The notes under the pieces are model-generated. The model saw only the letters and a program-made list of their open reading frames with translations. It made no database searches and was not told the origin of the DNA. A stretch of 64,000 bases of DNA, from positions 428,880 through 492,879 of the forward strand of contig BGKB01000027.1 in assembly GCA_003116975.1 (NCBI GenBank), read 5' to 3'. Both the position numbers and the translations under genes were made by a program. Source of the DNA: Aurantiochytrium sp. KH105 (Eukaryota > Sar > Bigyra > Thraustochytrida > Thraustochytriidae). Shown here in pieces: positions 20,601 through 30,545 of this stretch (position 1 is its first letter; every line of letters begins with the position of its first letter).

Positions 20601-23540
20601 CGGCTGTGGCTATACGACGGCAGCAACAAGACGACACTGGCACAAATGCGGAACATCATGGAGCCTTACGTGACGCGTCGCCGCAAAGGGGACGTCTTGA
20701 AGGACCTTCCTGCGAAGCGTCGGCAAATCGTCTACGTTAACTCAAAATCTTCCTTGCACCACGCTGGGTCTGTGACACGTGGGGTCGAGACGACCCGCAC
20801 CACGGTCGCACCAAGCACGTCCGATTCCAAGTCGGCACCCGCGTCAAAATCTGCAACGTATGACGTTGCGCGTTTCAGCCAGGAACTCATGCGCGAGACA
20901 AGGGGCCAGGAAAGTCGAAGCCATGCAGGAGACCATCCCGCGACTGAAAGCGGGCCTGCAACTCTGCTGCCTAGCAGCACAATGATAGTGCCCGCATCCG
21001 TCGCAACCGGCTCACCGGTGCCTGATTCGCCGCGAGCAAAGCAACAGCGCAGCGAGCTGGCGGCTTGTGCTCTTTCTCAAGGCGTTGGGCAAGAGCAACT
21101 CGCTTGGGGCCTTCAATGTTTAGGTTCGGCTAAGGCGCCCTTCGTTGCAGATTACGCCATAGACCTCCTTCAGACTCTCGACAAGGAAGAACGAATCCTC
21201 ATTTTTGCGCGTCACCTCAAGGTGATTGATTGCATCCAATCCCGTCTTGTAGCAGCGCGTGGAAATGATCCTGGGCACCCTCGCTTCCAGCGCTTTCACA
21301 GCGAAACTCTCAGTGGCATAATCCCGGTGCCAGATCGAGACCGAATTATTCGAAGCTTCCAAACCGACGAGCAGCACGGGCCGCGTGCGCTCGTTCTTTC
21401 CATCGAGGCCATGGGCGTCGGTGTCACGTTGACACGTGCTTCGGTCGTGGTCATTGCGGAGTTGCACTGGTCTCCCCAGGTCCTCTTGCAGGCCGAAGAC
21501 AGGGCCCACCGCATTGGGCTCAAAGACTCGGTCTCTATCCAGTACGTTCTCGCAGAAGGAACGCTGGACGCCAAGCTCTGGGCCATGTTATCCACGCGTC
21601 TTAACATTATGGAGCACACTCTTCGCGATAAAGCTGGCAAGAAAAGTTCGTCGGTGAAACGTCGACGTCCTGCGAAGGACAAAAGCAAGCGAGGCCAGCA
21701 AGTGCGGGCACCTTTCGTGGTCGATAGCGAGTTTGGTCAAAGTGTTGCCGCCAAGGGCTTTATTCAACAACGGGAGAGACAGTCGCGCGAAGACGGCCTT
21801 TCTAAATGGCTCCAGGGCGGCGCCGCTGCCACGAGTCAAGCCCAAGATTTCAAGCAGCAATCAAGTAGCGCCATCCTCCCCCCAGCGACGAATATGCAAC
21901 AGCAGGTGCTCGGGCTCGCGTCGCAGGAAAGCAGCCGCACAAGCTACCCTGATGACCTTTCGCTTGGATTTCGCGTGTCTTCGACGGGTCGAGTCCATCT
22001 TTATTGGCTGTCCCAGCAACAAGAGGATCCTGGGGGAGCGTGTGAGGATTCGGCTCTCAAAGCGCCCACTCATTTCGAAGCTGCTGGATATAATTTTTCC
22101 ATTCCCGACTTGCGCGCGATGGCAGCTGCGTTTCTTGAGCAGGCAGATGCGCAAGAGGGCGCACAGGAGGGTAAAAGACGAGACGAAGCCAAATTGCTTT
22201 CTCGTCGTTTGCCCCGATTTATGCGAAAGCCGTCGTCACCCGCATTTCTCCAAGCAGAAGCTTTTGTGGAAGAATGGGTCTCCTTAGGCGTTGTCCTTCA
22301 AAACAGCCTCCAAAGTCTCAATCGCCCTTTAATTGTACCATTGGCCGAGGAATTGCGCCATAAGAGCGCTGCTGCGCATCGTGCTGCGGATAACGAAACA
22401 GTCTCGTTCGAGCGAGACTCCACACCTTCATTTCAGCTGCATCGCGCCGCGCTGCGGAGCCTTGGACCGGGCCGTTATGGAGTCGGTCTCGTCACTTTGA
22501 GGCAGAGAAACACGCATGACCGGAGTGGATTTACGAGCATATCGCGCCCCGTTCATCAGGCGTTTGAGGCGCAGAGCGGCAGTCCCCTCTGTCTCTACTG
22601 TGGCTGTACTTATCCGCAAGCAAGGCACCGCTTCGATCCAATCGAACTCGACGCATGTGCGCTTCGGGAAAAGGTCGCGCGCATGGAGGAAGATGGCGTG
22701 GCGAACCATTCCACTAGCGACAGCTCTGATGACGAGGACAATGCGAACGATGATGAAGAAGGAGTGAGCGATTGTGAAGATAATAGCCAGAAGGCCCCGA
22801 GAAGTGTAAAGCGCCCACGGTCGCCACCGTCTCGACCTCATGCTCGCGAGCAGCAGCACCTGACGGTTGAAGGTAATATGCGTAGCCTCTTTTGCGGAGC
22901 AGGCGCCCCGTGCCAGCGTTCGTGGCAAATGAAGTGCTTTCGCGCTGAAGCACGCGTCCGTCTGTCAGAAAGTGAGGCCGGAATCTGCCGCAGATGCAAA
23001 GTCGACACGCGCGCCATGTTTTATCGCGCGCGCGTGCACCCCCCGGGCTCCGAGGAGCGTTGCGACGCAATGTTCTGTGACACCGGCGACCTCTTGTGCA
23101 AGCACGTGTTTGCGCAACACCAGAACGCTAACACGAGGTCGCGCATGCATTGGACCGATCTTCAGCGCAAGGTTCTTGGGCCCACGCTGGAAAATAAGCT
23201 CTTGAATTCTGCGTCTCTTCAGGAGGGCTTCTTCTGGGATGCAGATCATATTCTCGCGGTACGTCTTGGCGGAGGCAGTACCTCGATTTCCAACTTCCAA
23301 ACGCTGTGCAAGCCTTGCCATCTTGCCAAGACACAAATGGACAGGGCTGCGATTAGCAGACTCAAACGAGATCAGGCGAAACATATGCAGCGCGCGACCG
23401 TTGCCATGAAGGAGCGCTTTTCTCGGCCAGGTGTCATCAATGTGGGCATCAAGCTCATCTGTGAGTGGTGTGGCTTTGAGTGTGCTTGCACGGAAGACCG
23501 CGTCATGCACGATATCATCTGTCCTCTCAAGCCTGACTAG
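17640..23540 (+). CDS. ZRANB3-like SNF2-family annealing helicase with HNH nuclease domain
   Basis: 1,966 residues from the first in-frame ATG (17640). The first ~560 residues are disordered, with Gln/Ala repeats and a CAA-coded poly-Gln/Pro tract (about 300-345). The SNF2 core starts near 620: motif I D-E-M-G-L-G-K-T (~630), motif II D-E-V-H (~725), motif III A-T-G-T-P. After a ~400-residue insert comes lobe 2 (E-R-I-L-I-F-A-R-H ~1184; Q-A-E-D-R-A-H-R-I-G ~1290). A C-L-Y-C zinc site lies near 1650. The C-terminal HNH domain has D-A-D-H-I-L-A-V, G-G-G, and L-C-K-P-C-H-L-A-K-T (~1866-1895), then a final C-x-x-C ... H ... C finger. SNF2 plus HNH in this order is the ZRANB3 plan, which remodels stalled replication forks. 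I do not see the NZF ubiquitin-binding finger of the animal protein. Confidence 0.88.
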   Translation: MTARARPASQVSARRRTLSLDEMTQISPASAAPPARGQGEQTQAQAQAQTQAQARAQVTPSWFEEVDWAELERKALQDRGARPNREDRDEEQQRAAITGRENDADEEEAGEARTALDSPKTSIESPLIKEDSSQTPEKKPVWWAEGPPASKHGPDFFKASSIRSVVSAVQDSQEKRLARATSTEVAPKPSGDLESHTSQDERHPLSPIPFSFDVLTQSSAGSSQRQGALGSQEDERTKVRENVGSDKLQKSSLSNDNERTYKDQIHASDQPHAPQNQDSRPSSSKHEFIPQQQPSSGREQPLHRRQPQQQQQKPQQKPQQKPPPPPPQQQQQQQQKQQQQQQLQSTKQEKTEVVPRRLKRPRARSTEFRIETKDLPATACYPLRDSPTKARLERARSALSRWVAVQRRRERESLSRVRVDAKRHVNATSESGVVAPQAISRVCNVQPPQRTNQQSVDEVRPSNTNDKRTTNDEVNCSGAREQHSSQDSSKSKQVATGSAQPLPRMNAPDAGAAGSGKLLQLPSRAPPWGYTLANAPRTHLEKKRSDLSRTRSEQRDSANLRTLASSAEVEGDEFERFCQDGLRITAAEGPEDNHRCLKRLVSTGTRFLKTYQRAGVLRMLSGPSRCLLYDEMGLGKTLQSLFCMAFSCLRDRRWPALIVCPASLRSSWTEEIERWMPFLSIDDVSVVTNCRSAISENAKVIIISYRMLEDLSKEVLERGVHFLIADEVHKTRSYDSLQTRSLARVAQNVSRAILATGTPMLIRPFELYTQLSIVLSEEDKNRVMARWGWRAQTRSSEQAFLHESHLAQIFAHPMRHLRDMSFFVQFAEAAWMQPCSVAFMHSPSASGARSFWANMESTGRSDLLRLMQTFLADLVAMVRATFLGSSTASKTTFGPIVRKLENIASDRRANASLESIQHQDTRDPQNPPSAVIAQLNLMTSFWRVLRSAFPTSTDFLVALVHMWDAHCFGIMYCSGRRPPHTKQRWSKRLWLYDGSNKTTLAQMRNIMEPYVTRRRKGDVLKDLPAKRRQIVYVNSKSSLHHAGSVTRGVETTRTTVAPSTSDSKSAPASKSATYDVARFSQELMRETRGQESRSHAGDHPATESGPATLLPSSTMIVPASVATGSPVPDSPRAKQQRSELAACALSQGVGQEQLAWGLQCLGSAKAPFVADYAIDLLQTLDKEERILIFARHLKVIDCIQSRLVAARGNDPGHPRFQRFHSETLSGIIPVPDRDRIIRSFQTDEQHGPRALVLSIEAMGVGVTLTRASVVVIAELHWSPQVLLQAEDRAHRIGLKDSVSIQYVLAEGTLDAKLWAMLSTRLNIMEHTLRDKAGKKSSSVKRRRPAKDKSKRGQQVRAPFVVDSEFGQSVAAKGFIQQRERQSREDGLSKWLQGGAAATSQAQDFKQQSSSAILPPATNMQQQVLGLASQESSRTSYPDDLSLGFRVSSTGRVHLYWLSQQQEDPGGACEDSALKAPTHFEAAGYNFSIPDLRAMAAAFLEQADAQEGAQEGKRRDEAKLLSRRLPRFMRKPSSPAFLQAEAFVEEWVSLGVVLQNSLQSLNRPLIVPLAEELRHKSAAAHRAADNETVSFERDSTPSFQLHRAALRSLGPGRYGVGLVTLRQRNTHDRSGFTSISRPVHQAFEAQSGSPLCLYCGCTYPQARHRFDPIELDACALREKVARMEEDGVANHSTSDSSDDEDNANDDEEGVSDCEDNSQKAPRSVKRPRSPPSRPHAREQQHLTVEGNMRSLFCGAGAPCQRSWQMKCFRAEARVRLSESEAGICRRCKVDTRAMFYRARVHPPGSEERCDAMFCDTGDLLCKHVFAQHQNANTRSRMHWTDLQRKVLGPTLENKLLNSASLQEGFFWDADHILAVRLGGGSTSISNFQTLCKPCHLAKTQMDRAAISRLKRDQAKHMQRATVAMKERFSRPGVINVGIKLICEWCGFECACTEDRVMHDIICPLKPD

Positions 23541-24539
23541 ATGCGGGAAAATAAATCGTCATGCAAGTTTCCAAGGAATAGCCGGATTCACTCATACTCA
23601 CCAATCGTCGACAGACTTTGCCTGGCCCAGTTTCTCCATTCCATTCCCGAGATTCCTTTGCTGCTTGAGCGTTGCGACTCGCCGCAATACGTTATATTTC
23701 AAGGATTTTTTTACTCTTTGCATGAGGGTGAATCTTAACCATCAATCAATTGTCGCCATCTGTAGCGTCTGTGTTTGTTTCTTTTTCTTTTTTATCGTCG
23801 CTTTCTCTGCTCGCAAAAGGTGCCAGGCCCTAGGCCTATTTCTTACCTGGCTGCACAGATGGGTCCGGGGAATGCCGCAAGCAAAATGGGTTGCGCTCGC
23901 AGCCGTTAGGGCTTTATGCCAAAGTTGCGTTAGACCCGTTGACTCGAAGGCTTGCAAGCAGAGGAAAGATGCGTGAATCGAAGAAGTGATCGAGCAAGGA
24001 CCAAGTCCGTCGGTTCCGTTGTTATATGCAGCCAGCCAGCCAGACAGACAGACAGACAAGCTGGCCAGACAATCAGAGCAGATTTTGAGTTGCGGCGCAG
24101 CGCCTTCCTTCCCGCTTAGAAAAGAGAAGCTGCGTCTCGACCGAGGATGTTACGTTGGCAGCGAATGAAGAAGACCTGTGCCGCATAAATCAGGCGAGGC
24201 TGCGTCGCCAGAGCCAAGGCGGGCGCCGCTGAGACGCTCGAGCGGAGCGCAGCTCAAGCGGAGTGGAGCGGCGAGCGAGACGAAGAGCTTGAGAGAGCCG
24301 AGGCGAGGACCAGGACCAGAACCAGGACAAGGACAACGTCAAGACTGAAAAGACCTGAGAAAGCACAGTGGGTTGGCAGAAGAACTGCTGCCGCAAGACG
24401 CGTGGTAACGCGTTCAACGCGCAGTCTTGCGTGGAAAGGGTAAGAGCATCTCCACGAGCTCGAGCGCGAGTGCGAGCGAAGGCAGTGGAGCGGTAACGAG
24501 ACGAACGGTGCCATTCCAGATTCCAGCCAGCCAAGCAGC
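23541..24539. other. Intergenic region before the MYCBPAP-like gene
   Basis: About 1 kb between two same-strand genes. An AATAAA-like sequence occurs shortly after the helicase stop (about 23549). A (GCCA)/(GACA) repeat lies at about 24031-24060, and a GGACCA-type degenerate repeat near 24305-24335. I see no supported gene. Confidence 0.55.
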
Positions 24540-27500
24540 ATGTCAGAAGCCGAGGTCGTCGGGGTGTCGGCTGACGCGCGCACTGACGAAGTAAAGCACA
24601 ATGACTCCGATGAAACCGAGGCGCGCGGCGAAAATGAGCAAGTTACCTTCCCAATGAGACCAGGGAAGAAGCGCGTTCTTGTTCGTGGAAATAAAGCTGC
24701 TCAGCGAGACAACGATGCTTCTTCTGCTAACATCCGTGGCATGAAGGCGCAGCCGCTTCCATCGGCAAAACAACAGACAGTGACAGTCGAGTCGCCAACA
24801 GCAGGCCGTAAAAAGGTTTACGTGGCGAGATCTGTGGATATGGATGAGGTCGTGGTGAACACAAGTAATCAAACGCTTTCGCCCACCGGCCCCAATGCTG
24901 CATCCAAAAAGGTGTACGAGACGCCATTTGGAACGTGCACGGCGCCGCTGAGCACCTCAACAGCCCAGACTTCAGGTTTTGACCCTGCAGCAGGTCCTGG
25001 CACGGCTGCTGGCGGCCTTTCTTCGCGGACGTCAGGTAATAATTCGTCCTATAATGCCCCTTCAGGAAAAGCAGGCGCAATTCGATATGACGCGCAAGGC
25101 CAAGTGCTAGCATACTCCATTCTGGGTTCCGTGGAAGATTTTGCCCGACTCTCGAGGACATCTACGGCACATTCGTCCGGATCTTTGAGCAGATCCCCCT
25201 CGCGGCTTTCACGGCGCTCCTCCCGGCGCGCCAGCGCCCGATTCGAGCAAATGCGCATGAACAGAAGCCAAAGCATTCTTTCTCCAGGCTCAGCTGGGTT
25301 CGAAAGTCAGCTCAATGTCGACGCAGAGTCCGTTGCTGGCGGCCCATCCGTAGGCGACCCCGCATCATCGCCGCAAATTCCTCCCTCCTCGGTCGATCGC
25401 GAAGCATATCTCGAGCAGGTTCGACGTCTCGCGGCAGAGGAGACGCGTGTGCGCGCAGAGGCGAGCAGAGCTCGCGATGAGGCCCTGCGCAAGCGCAAGG
25501 AGGCCAGCATGCTCACGCATGAGCGACTACTTGCGCGGCGCCAAGAGCGCGCTCTTGCAGCGCACGCCGAGTGGCAGCGTGAATGGGCTCATTTCAAACA
25601 GACTATGTGCGCCCTCTCGGGAAAAGACCTGGATGATCTTGTCATCTCGCGGGCCGACTCATACCGCGAACGCATGGAAGAGTACAACTATATTAGCGCA
25701 GCCATTCCCCACCACGAAAAGCATGGGTCCGAGTACTGGAAAATGAGCCTTCGCGGGCTCGGGACCCGCTATGTCGCGGTGGGAAACATCTTTAGTGGTC
25801 TTTTCTGCCCAGTCAACGAATCCTCCAAGAATGAGATGCAAATGGTACGGATTCCACGATTGCACAAAAACTCTCAGCTTGCACGGCGCGGGATCGATAA
25901 ACCTTCATGGCGCGATTCCCCGATTTTGCAGCGCCGCCAGCGAAACCTCGCCGGAGAATTGCGCAAGTTGCGTCCGCATCTGCTCACTGACGAGGACGCA
26001 GATGCTCTTGTTTTGCGTGGCGAGCCTTTGCTAGAGTGGGCTTATGTCAGCATGGAGGTCGACGCTTTGGACGAAGCCGAGCAGCTTCAGGGTAAAGCGG
26101 CTGCACGTTCGCATGATGAGCTGCTGCAGGACCAAAACGAAGCCGAGGAAGAGGGCCTTATCGAAAAATCCCTTTCTTCTGCGTTAGTATTCTCCTCGCG
26201 GGAGGATACACCTCGGGTTGGGCCTCAGTGCGAGCTGCTTGGCGCTTCCGCTGTTCAGGCTCTAGGTGTTAGTTCGCCCAAGAGCTCGCGGCACGGTCAC
26301 GAGGAAAGTACTCAGGCGAGCTGGGCCATTTCCTTTGCTACCGTCGGAGTCGAGGTCAGCACGCACGTGATCCATTTGCATAACACCGGGTCCACTGCTC
26401 TCTTTTTCCGGTGGACCACACAGGATGTTCAACCTGCGGCGGCAGACAATTCAAGCAACGTTTTCTATTGCTCTGCGCCAGATGGAGTTGTCCTGCCAGA
26501 CTGCAAGCAAGAAATTGTCTTTAGCTTTGCGAGCACCCGGGCTGGTGCTTGGAAACAGGTCTGGACGTTGGATACTACGCCGACTGCCCATGCGAGCACA
26601 GGACTTTCTGTGGAACTACGTGCAGTGTGCGACCTTGTTGACGACACCCGCACGCAGAGGTTCGCAGCGCTCGATCAGCTCGTCTTGCAAGGCGAAAAGC
26701 ATGAATCCTCCGTCTCTGACATGATTGTCCAGAAAGACGCTGCAGAAGCGCAGAGAATTGCTGAAGAGGATCCCGAGTACGGTCTCTCCGCCGAAGCTCT
26801 TCTTGAGCTTCGACGCAAACGTTTTGAGACAGCAAACCGTGCGCTTGGGCTCTACTACCATCCAGCGCTCGAAGGTGAGATTCTCGAGCTTGCCCGCTCC
26901 ATCTTTTCGAAAGTACATGCGTATGACATGGTCTTTGACCCTGCGCATCGTGACGCAGAGATTGATGCCAAAGTTGACGTCGCGCTTCAAGCATGGAAGC
27001 GCACTCCATCTCTTGTCGCGTTGCGGGTCGCAGTGGCGAGCATTGCGCGCGGGGATCCCCTCCGACCCCGCTGCCGAGCTCCAACTATTATCGATGAAAT
27101 TGCTCGCGAGTCTGAACAGAACGAGCTTTCAAGCGTCGTCGATGATGCGGACGAAACTGGCGAGAAAGAGGGTGGCAGCGGCGAAGAGGAAGGGGAAGGG
27201 GAAGTCCCTGAGAATGCGAGCTCGATTTCCATGATCGAAGATAATGAGCGGCTCGTTGACGCGCACAGCGAGATCCCAGACGATGCAAAGCTCGAACACG
27301 ATAGCAAGCAAACTTTCGGCGAAGATACCGTGGACGGGGATGGTGAGGCGCCCAACGAACAAGTTGCGACAGATGGGATCGGCGAGGACCGCGGACTCGC
27401 TCCGACGACTGATGACGTCGCGGACGATGCTGCAAGTGATGCCACGGAAGATGCTGAAGACGTCGAGTATGTAGCTCGAGAGTACGAGCGACTGAACCGC

Positions 27501-29840
27501 GAGGCTGATGCATTCGTGAGTGGCATACAGACTCTTGGAGAACGCATGGTGCGCCCCCCGCTTGTCCAAAATGCATCATGGGCTCGTGGTAGAGAAGCCA
27601 TCTTTCGCATGGCAGATTCTGTGGTGGATCTCGTGGACACCTGGCGGGAAGAGCACCCTGACGAATCGACGGGCGGTGCAGAATCGGCACGAGGCAGCGA
27701 AGGTGAGAATGAAATTGATCCCATGGAGACCTTACATGGTCGCGCTGCGCACGCTGTGGGCGAAACAATTGACGCGTTCATGCAGGGGGTGGACAGCGAT
27801 GCAGCGGCTTCTCGTCTAATTGCGCTTCAAGACATGGTTGCAAGTGTATCGCTCGACAACTTCAAGCTATGCTCTCGGCTCGACCAGGCCGGCGACCTCT
27901 TCGCTGGCGTTCGGGTTCTTCTAACCGCAGACCTGGCGGTGCGGGCAAGCGAGGGTGACACAAACGTCCCAGACGAAATCGATATCGACTGCAAACTCAA
28001 GTCTATTTGCAAAACTGTGGAGTGGCTCGTGCATGCCGGCTGTGCCAGCGTCCTCATCGCAGACGGGTCATCACGCGTGCAAGACACGCAAGCCGTGTAT
28101 AGCAGCGTTGCAGAAGAGCTTGGTACGCGGCTTGGGCGCGAAGTAGTCTTCATATCCGATCTTACTGATGAAGATGCAAAGGATGCACTTGGTCTGATGC
28201 CCCAGAATGATGGCGACGAAGGCGAAGGCGAAGATGCGGACGACGACGACCAAAGTGATGGTAGTGCGACGGACGAAGACGAAGATCAGGACGAAAAGAG
28301 TAGTGAACGAGGATCTTCTCCTCGAGGCTCAGAAAATGGTTCTGAGAAGGTGGGACTGGGCGCGGACTCGGATGGTAATGCGAACGCGAACGCTCCGCCG
28401 CGAGCTCGAGTCGAGCCGGACGACGTCGCTGTTCTATGCCTTGACGCCCGTCCGAGTATTAGTCGCACGGGGGATCTTGCGGCAGTTCTCGCAACATATG
28501 CAGAAGTCGTTGTACATGACTCCCTTTACAGCATGCAGACCTACGTTGCCACCAACACTGATGAGGTTTTGCTCGAGCACTTTGGCGGATTCGGAGTCGA
28601 GTTAGATGCTCAGGAAAGCGCAGGAGCTTTAAAGGCCAAATCAATCCTTGTGATCGGAGGCGAACCGAATATGTACCCGAAGGGGCAGGGTCCTCAAAAG
28701 GAAGCTGAGGTGGACGGTGATAATGACAGGGACAGTGGCAGTGAGGATGAAGATGAGGACGAGGACGAGGATGATGAAAATGAGGACGAGCAAGTGGAAG
28801 AAGAGGGATCGGAGGAAGAAGCCGTCGCTGGCAAAGATTCGCCAAGAGAAGGACAAGAAGCAGATGACGATGATAATGCGAGTGTCGAGTCGGAATCAAG
28901 CGCAGGCTCGAGCTCAGGATCGGAGTCTAGTTCTGATGGAAGTATATCTGAGCCTGAGATCGACCCTTCCCAAGCTGGATTCATGCGGGATCTTGCTGTC
29001 TTGGAAGGCGCGATCCGCAGTGGCAATGCTTCCGCAGTGCTCATTGTGGGTCCACTCGCTAGTCTCTTTGAAAGAGCCGTCGCGGAGCTTGGGGCTGCGG
29101 CGAAAGCACGGCTTCTTTTGATTTCTCAAGGGGATCAGGCTGAGCTCGTCATTCCCGAAGAAAGTCAACTCATTTGCTCGCCGCTGAGCGCAGAAGGGAA
29201 GACGGTTGCTGCTCGAGAGCTGGAATGGGCTCGCACTCTTCTCGAGCAGGCGAGACTGCGTCGAGTCATGATCAAGGTCTTCTCCCGTGCCGATGCGAGA
29301 ACGACTCGCCAAGAGCTGACAACTTTTGTTCAGCGTACAGATGCTGAGAGCCCGGTGCTCTTTTTGAACGCAGTTCCCGAAGAATACGCAACGAGGCTTC
29401 TCTTGCGACAGTTTGGCAAAGCCGGGAACGAAGTCGTTGCGTATGCGCCTCAAGTATGGACTCAACTTGATACTCTCAAGTCAGGAGCGCACGAAGACGA
29501 CAGTCTCGAAGAAGAGATGGATGAAGAAGACCGAGCGATGCTCGAGGATAATGCGGAGGCTGAGGAAGATGAGGATGAGGAAGATGCTGGCAACGAAGAC
29601 AGCGAGACCGCAAACAAGGACACAAGCAAGACGGATGCGCCTCCTGCAGGAGGAGACGGCCAAAGCAACGAGGAGGATGAGGATCCTTATCGTCTTCAAG
29701 ACGTCAAGGTAATGACCTGGGGCTCCACCGTCCGCCAACTTCTCTCGTTGCAGAGTGTTGAGATCCCACAAGGTCTTCGGAACCCGGTCAAGTCCCCGAA
29801 GGAGCTGCGGAGCTTGAAACAGATGGTCTTACTCAGCTAG
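24540..29840 (+). CDS. MYCBPAP-like axonemal protein with a degenerate phosphoglycerate-kinase-like region
   Basis: 1,766 residues. Residues ~1-250 are Ser/Thr-rich. About 285-470 contains a charged helix and the conserved H-A-E-W-Q-R-E-W ... G-L-G-T-R-Y-V-A-V-G-N-I-F-S-G-L-F block, and about 600-700 an ASH/MSP-like beta domain (V-I-H-L-H-N-T-G-S-T-A-L-F-F-R-W). These match MYCBP-associated protein, found in sperm and motile-cilium axonemes. After an acidic linker and a second helical part, residues ~1100-1640 resemble phosphoglycerate kinase: A-G-V-R-V-L-L-T-A-D-L-A, then T-V-E-W-L-V-H-A-G-C-A-S-V-L-I, a D-A-R-P strand, and A-G-F-M-R-D-L-A-V-L-E-G-A-I. Two Asp/Glu-rich inserts interrupt it. 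Several PGK substrate residues look replaced, so a structural role is more likely than catalysis. Confidence 0.82.
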   Translation: MSEAEVVGVSADARTDEVKHNDSDETEARGENEQVTFPMRPGKKRVLVRGNKAAQRDNDASSANIRGMKAQPLPSAKQQTVTVESPTAGRKKVYVARSVDMDEVVVNTSNQTLSPTGPNAASKKVYETPFGTCTAPLSTSTAQTSGFDPAAGPGTAAGGLSSRTSGNNSSYNAPSGKAGAIRYDAQGQVLAYSILGSVEDFARLSRTSTAHSSGSLSRSPSRLSRRSSRRASARFEQMRMNRSQSILSPGSAGFESQLNVDAESVAGGPSVGDPASSPQIPPSSVDREAYLEQVRRLAAEETRVRAEASRARDEALRKRKEASMLTHERLLARRQERALAAHAEWQREWAHFKQTMCALSGKDLDDLVISRADSYRERMEEYNYISAAIPHHEKHGSEYWKMSLRGLGTRYVAVGNIFSGLFCPVNESSKNEMQMVRIPRLHKNSQLARRGIDKPSWRDSPILQRRQRNLAGELRKLRPHLLTDEDADALVLRGEPLLEWAYVSMEVDALDEAEQLQGKAAARSHDELLQDQNEAEEEGLIEKSLSSALVFSSREDTPRVGPQCELLGASAVQALGVSSPKSSRHGHEESTQASWAISFATVGVEVSTHVIHLHNTGSTALFFRWTTQDVQPAAADNSSNVFYCSAPDGVVLPDCKQEIVFSFASTRAGAWKQVWTLDTTPTAHASTGLSVELRAVCDLVDDTRTQRFAALDQLVLQGEKHESSVSDMIVQKDAAEAQRIAEEDPEYGLSAEALLELRRKRFETANRALGLYYHPALEGEILELARSIFSKVHAYDMVFDPAHRDAEIDAKVDVALQAWKRTPSLVALRVAVASIARGDPLRPRCRAPTIIDEIARESEQNELSSVVDDADETGEKEGGSGEEEGEGEVPENASSISMIEDNERLVDAHSEIPDDAKLEHDSKQTFGEDTVDGDGEAPNEQVATDGIGEDRGLAPTTDDVADDAASDATEDAEDVEYVAREYERLNREADAFVSGIQTLGERMVRPPLVQNASWARGREAIFRMADSVVDLVDTWREEHPDESTGGAESARGSEGENEIDPMETLHGRAAHAVGETIDAFMQGVDSDAAASRLIALQDMVASVSLDNFKLCSRLDQAGDLFAGVRVLLTADLAVRASEGDTNVPDEIDIDCKLKSICKTVEWLVHAGCASVLIADGSSRVQDTQAVYSSVAEELGTRLGREVVFISDLTDEDAKDALGLMPQNDGDEGEGEDADDDDQSDGSATDEDEDQDEKSSERGSSPRGSENGSEKVGLGADSDGNANANAPPRARVEPDDVAVLCLDARPSISRTGDLAAVLATYAEVVVHDSLYSMQTYVATNTDEVLLEHFGGFGVELDAQESAGALKAKSILVIGGEPNMYPKGQGPQKEAEVDGDNDRDSGSEDEDEDEDEDDENEDEQVEEEGSEEEAVAGKDSPREGQEADDDDNASVESESSAGSSSGSESSSDGSISEPEIDPSQAGFMRDLAVLEGAIRSGNASAVLIVGPLASLFERAVAELGAAAKARLLLISQGDQAELVIPEESQLICSPLSAEGKTVAARELEWARTLLEQARLRRVMIKVFSRADARTTRQELTTFVQRTDAESPVLFLNAVPEEYATRLLLRQFGKAGNEVVAYAPQVWTQLDTLKSGAHEDDSLEEEMDEEDRAMLEDNAEAEEDEDEEDAGNEDSETANKDTSKTDAPPAGGDGQSNEEDEDPYRLQDVKVMTWGSTVRQLLSLQSVEIPQGLRNPVKSPKELRSLKQMVLLS

Positions 29841-30460
29841 AATAACCTTTGAACATGTTACCTGTTATGAGCCTCCCTCTCATGAGAAAGCAGCGGCGGT
29901 GGCGGCGGTTGATCTAGGAAAATGCGTCTAAAATTCCTACCACTTGCTACCAGTCTGATTTGTGGCACACACTTTTCTATCCGTTGAGCTTGCGGTGGCA
30001 CTGCCTGGCACGGGCTTACTGTTATTGCGCTGGTCTCCAAAGCAACCCATTTTTGCGTTTTGGGAGATTGACCTTGAAACTGTGACTTCAGCACGGAGAC
30101 GGAGCCTGATGAGATTGCCTGCCATTTCTTTGCTTACTTTGCATGGCCGATGCCTGCGTCAAGCCAATGCACGCTTGGAAGAGGGCAGTGTTTGTTAGAG
30201 GGCAGGGGGTGCAACTTGCAGAGGTTGACTCATTCTCGCCATTGGTGCCAACCGGCCCGTCCGCGCTCGATGCGTCATGCACCTTGCGAAAAGCGACCGC
30301 GCCGAAACTGCGCCTGACATGTGAGTCTGTGGTTTTTGGGTGAGCTAGTCCAGGGAAGCTTGGTCGGTACGTTGGGGCACTCGGACGGAGCGCCCCGCAC
30401 ACGGAAGCTGCAGGGCGCTTGGTTCCGTTCGTCGATCGCCCTCGACTTCCAGTGCACTGC

Positions 30461-30495
30461 ACTGCGCTGCTCTGCTCTGCTCTGCTCTGCTCTGC
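30461..30495. repeat. (CTGCT)n pentamer array left of the gap
   Basis: About six TGCTC units, the reverse complement of the pentamer array found right of the gap near 30857-30900. Confidence 0.85.
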
Positions 30496-30545
30496 GGCAG
30501 TGGCAGCCTGCAGCTGCCTGCCTGAATGGGTAGGTGGGTGGGTGG

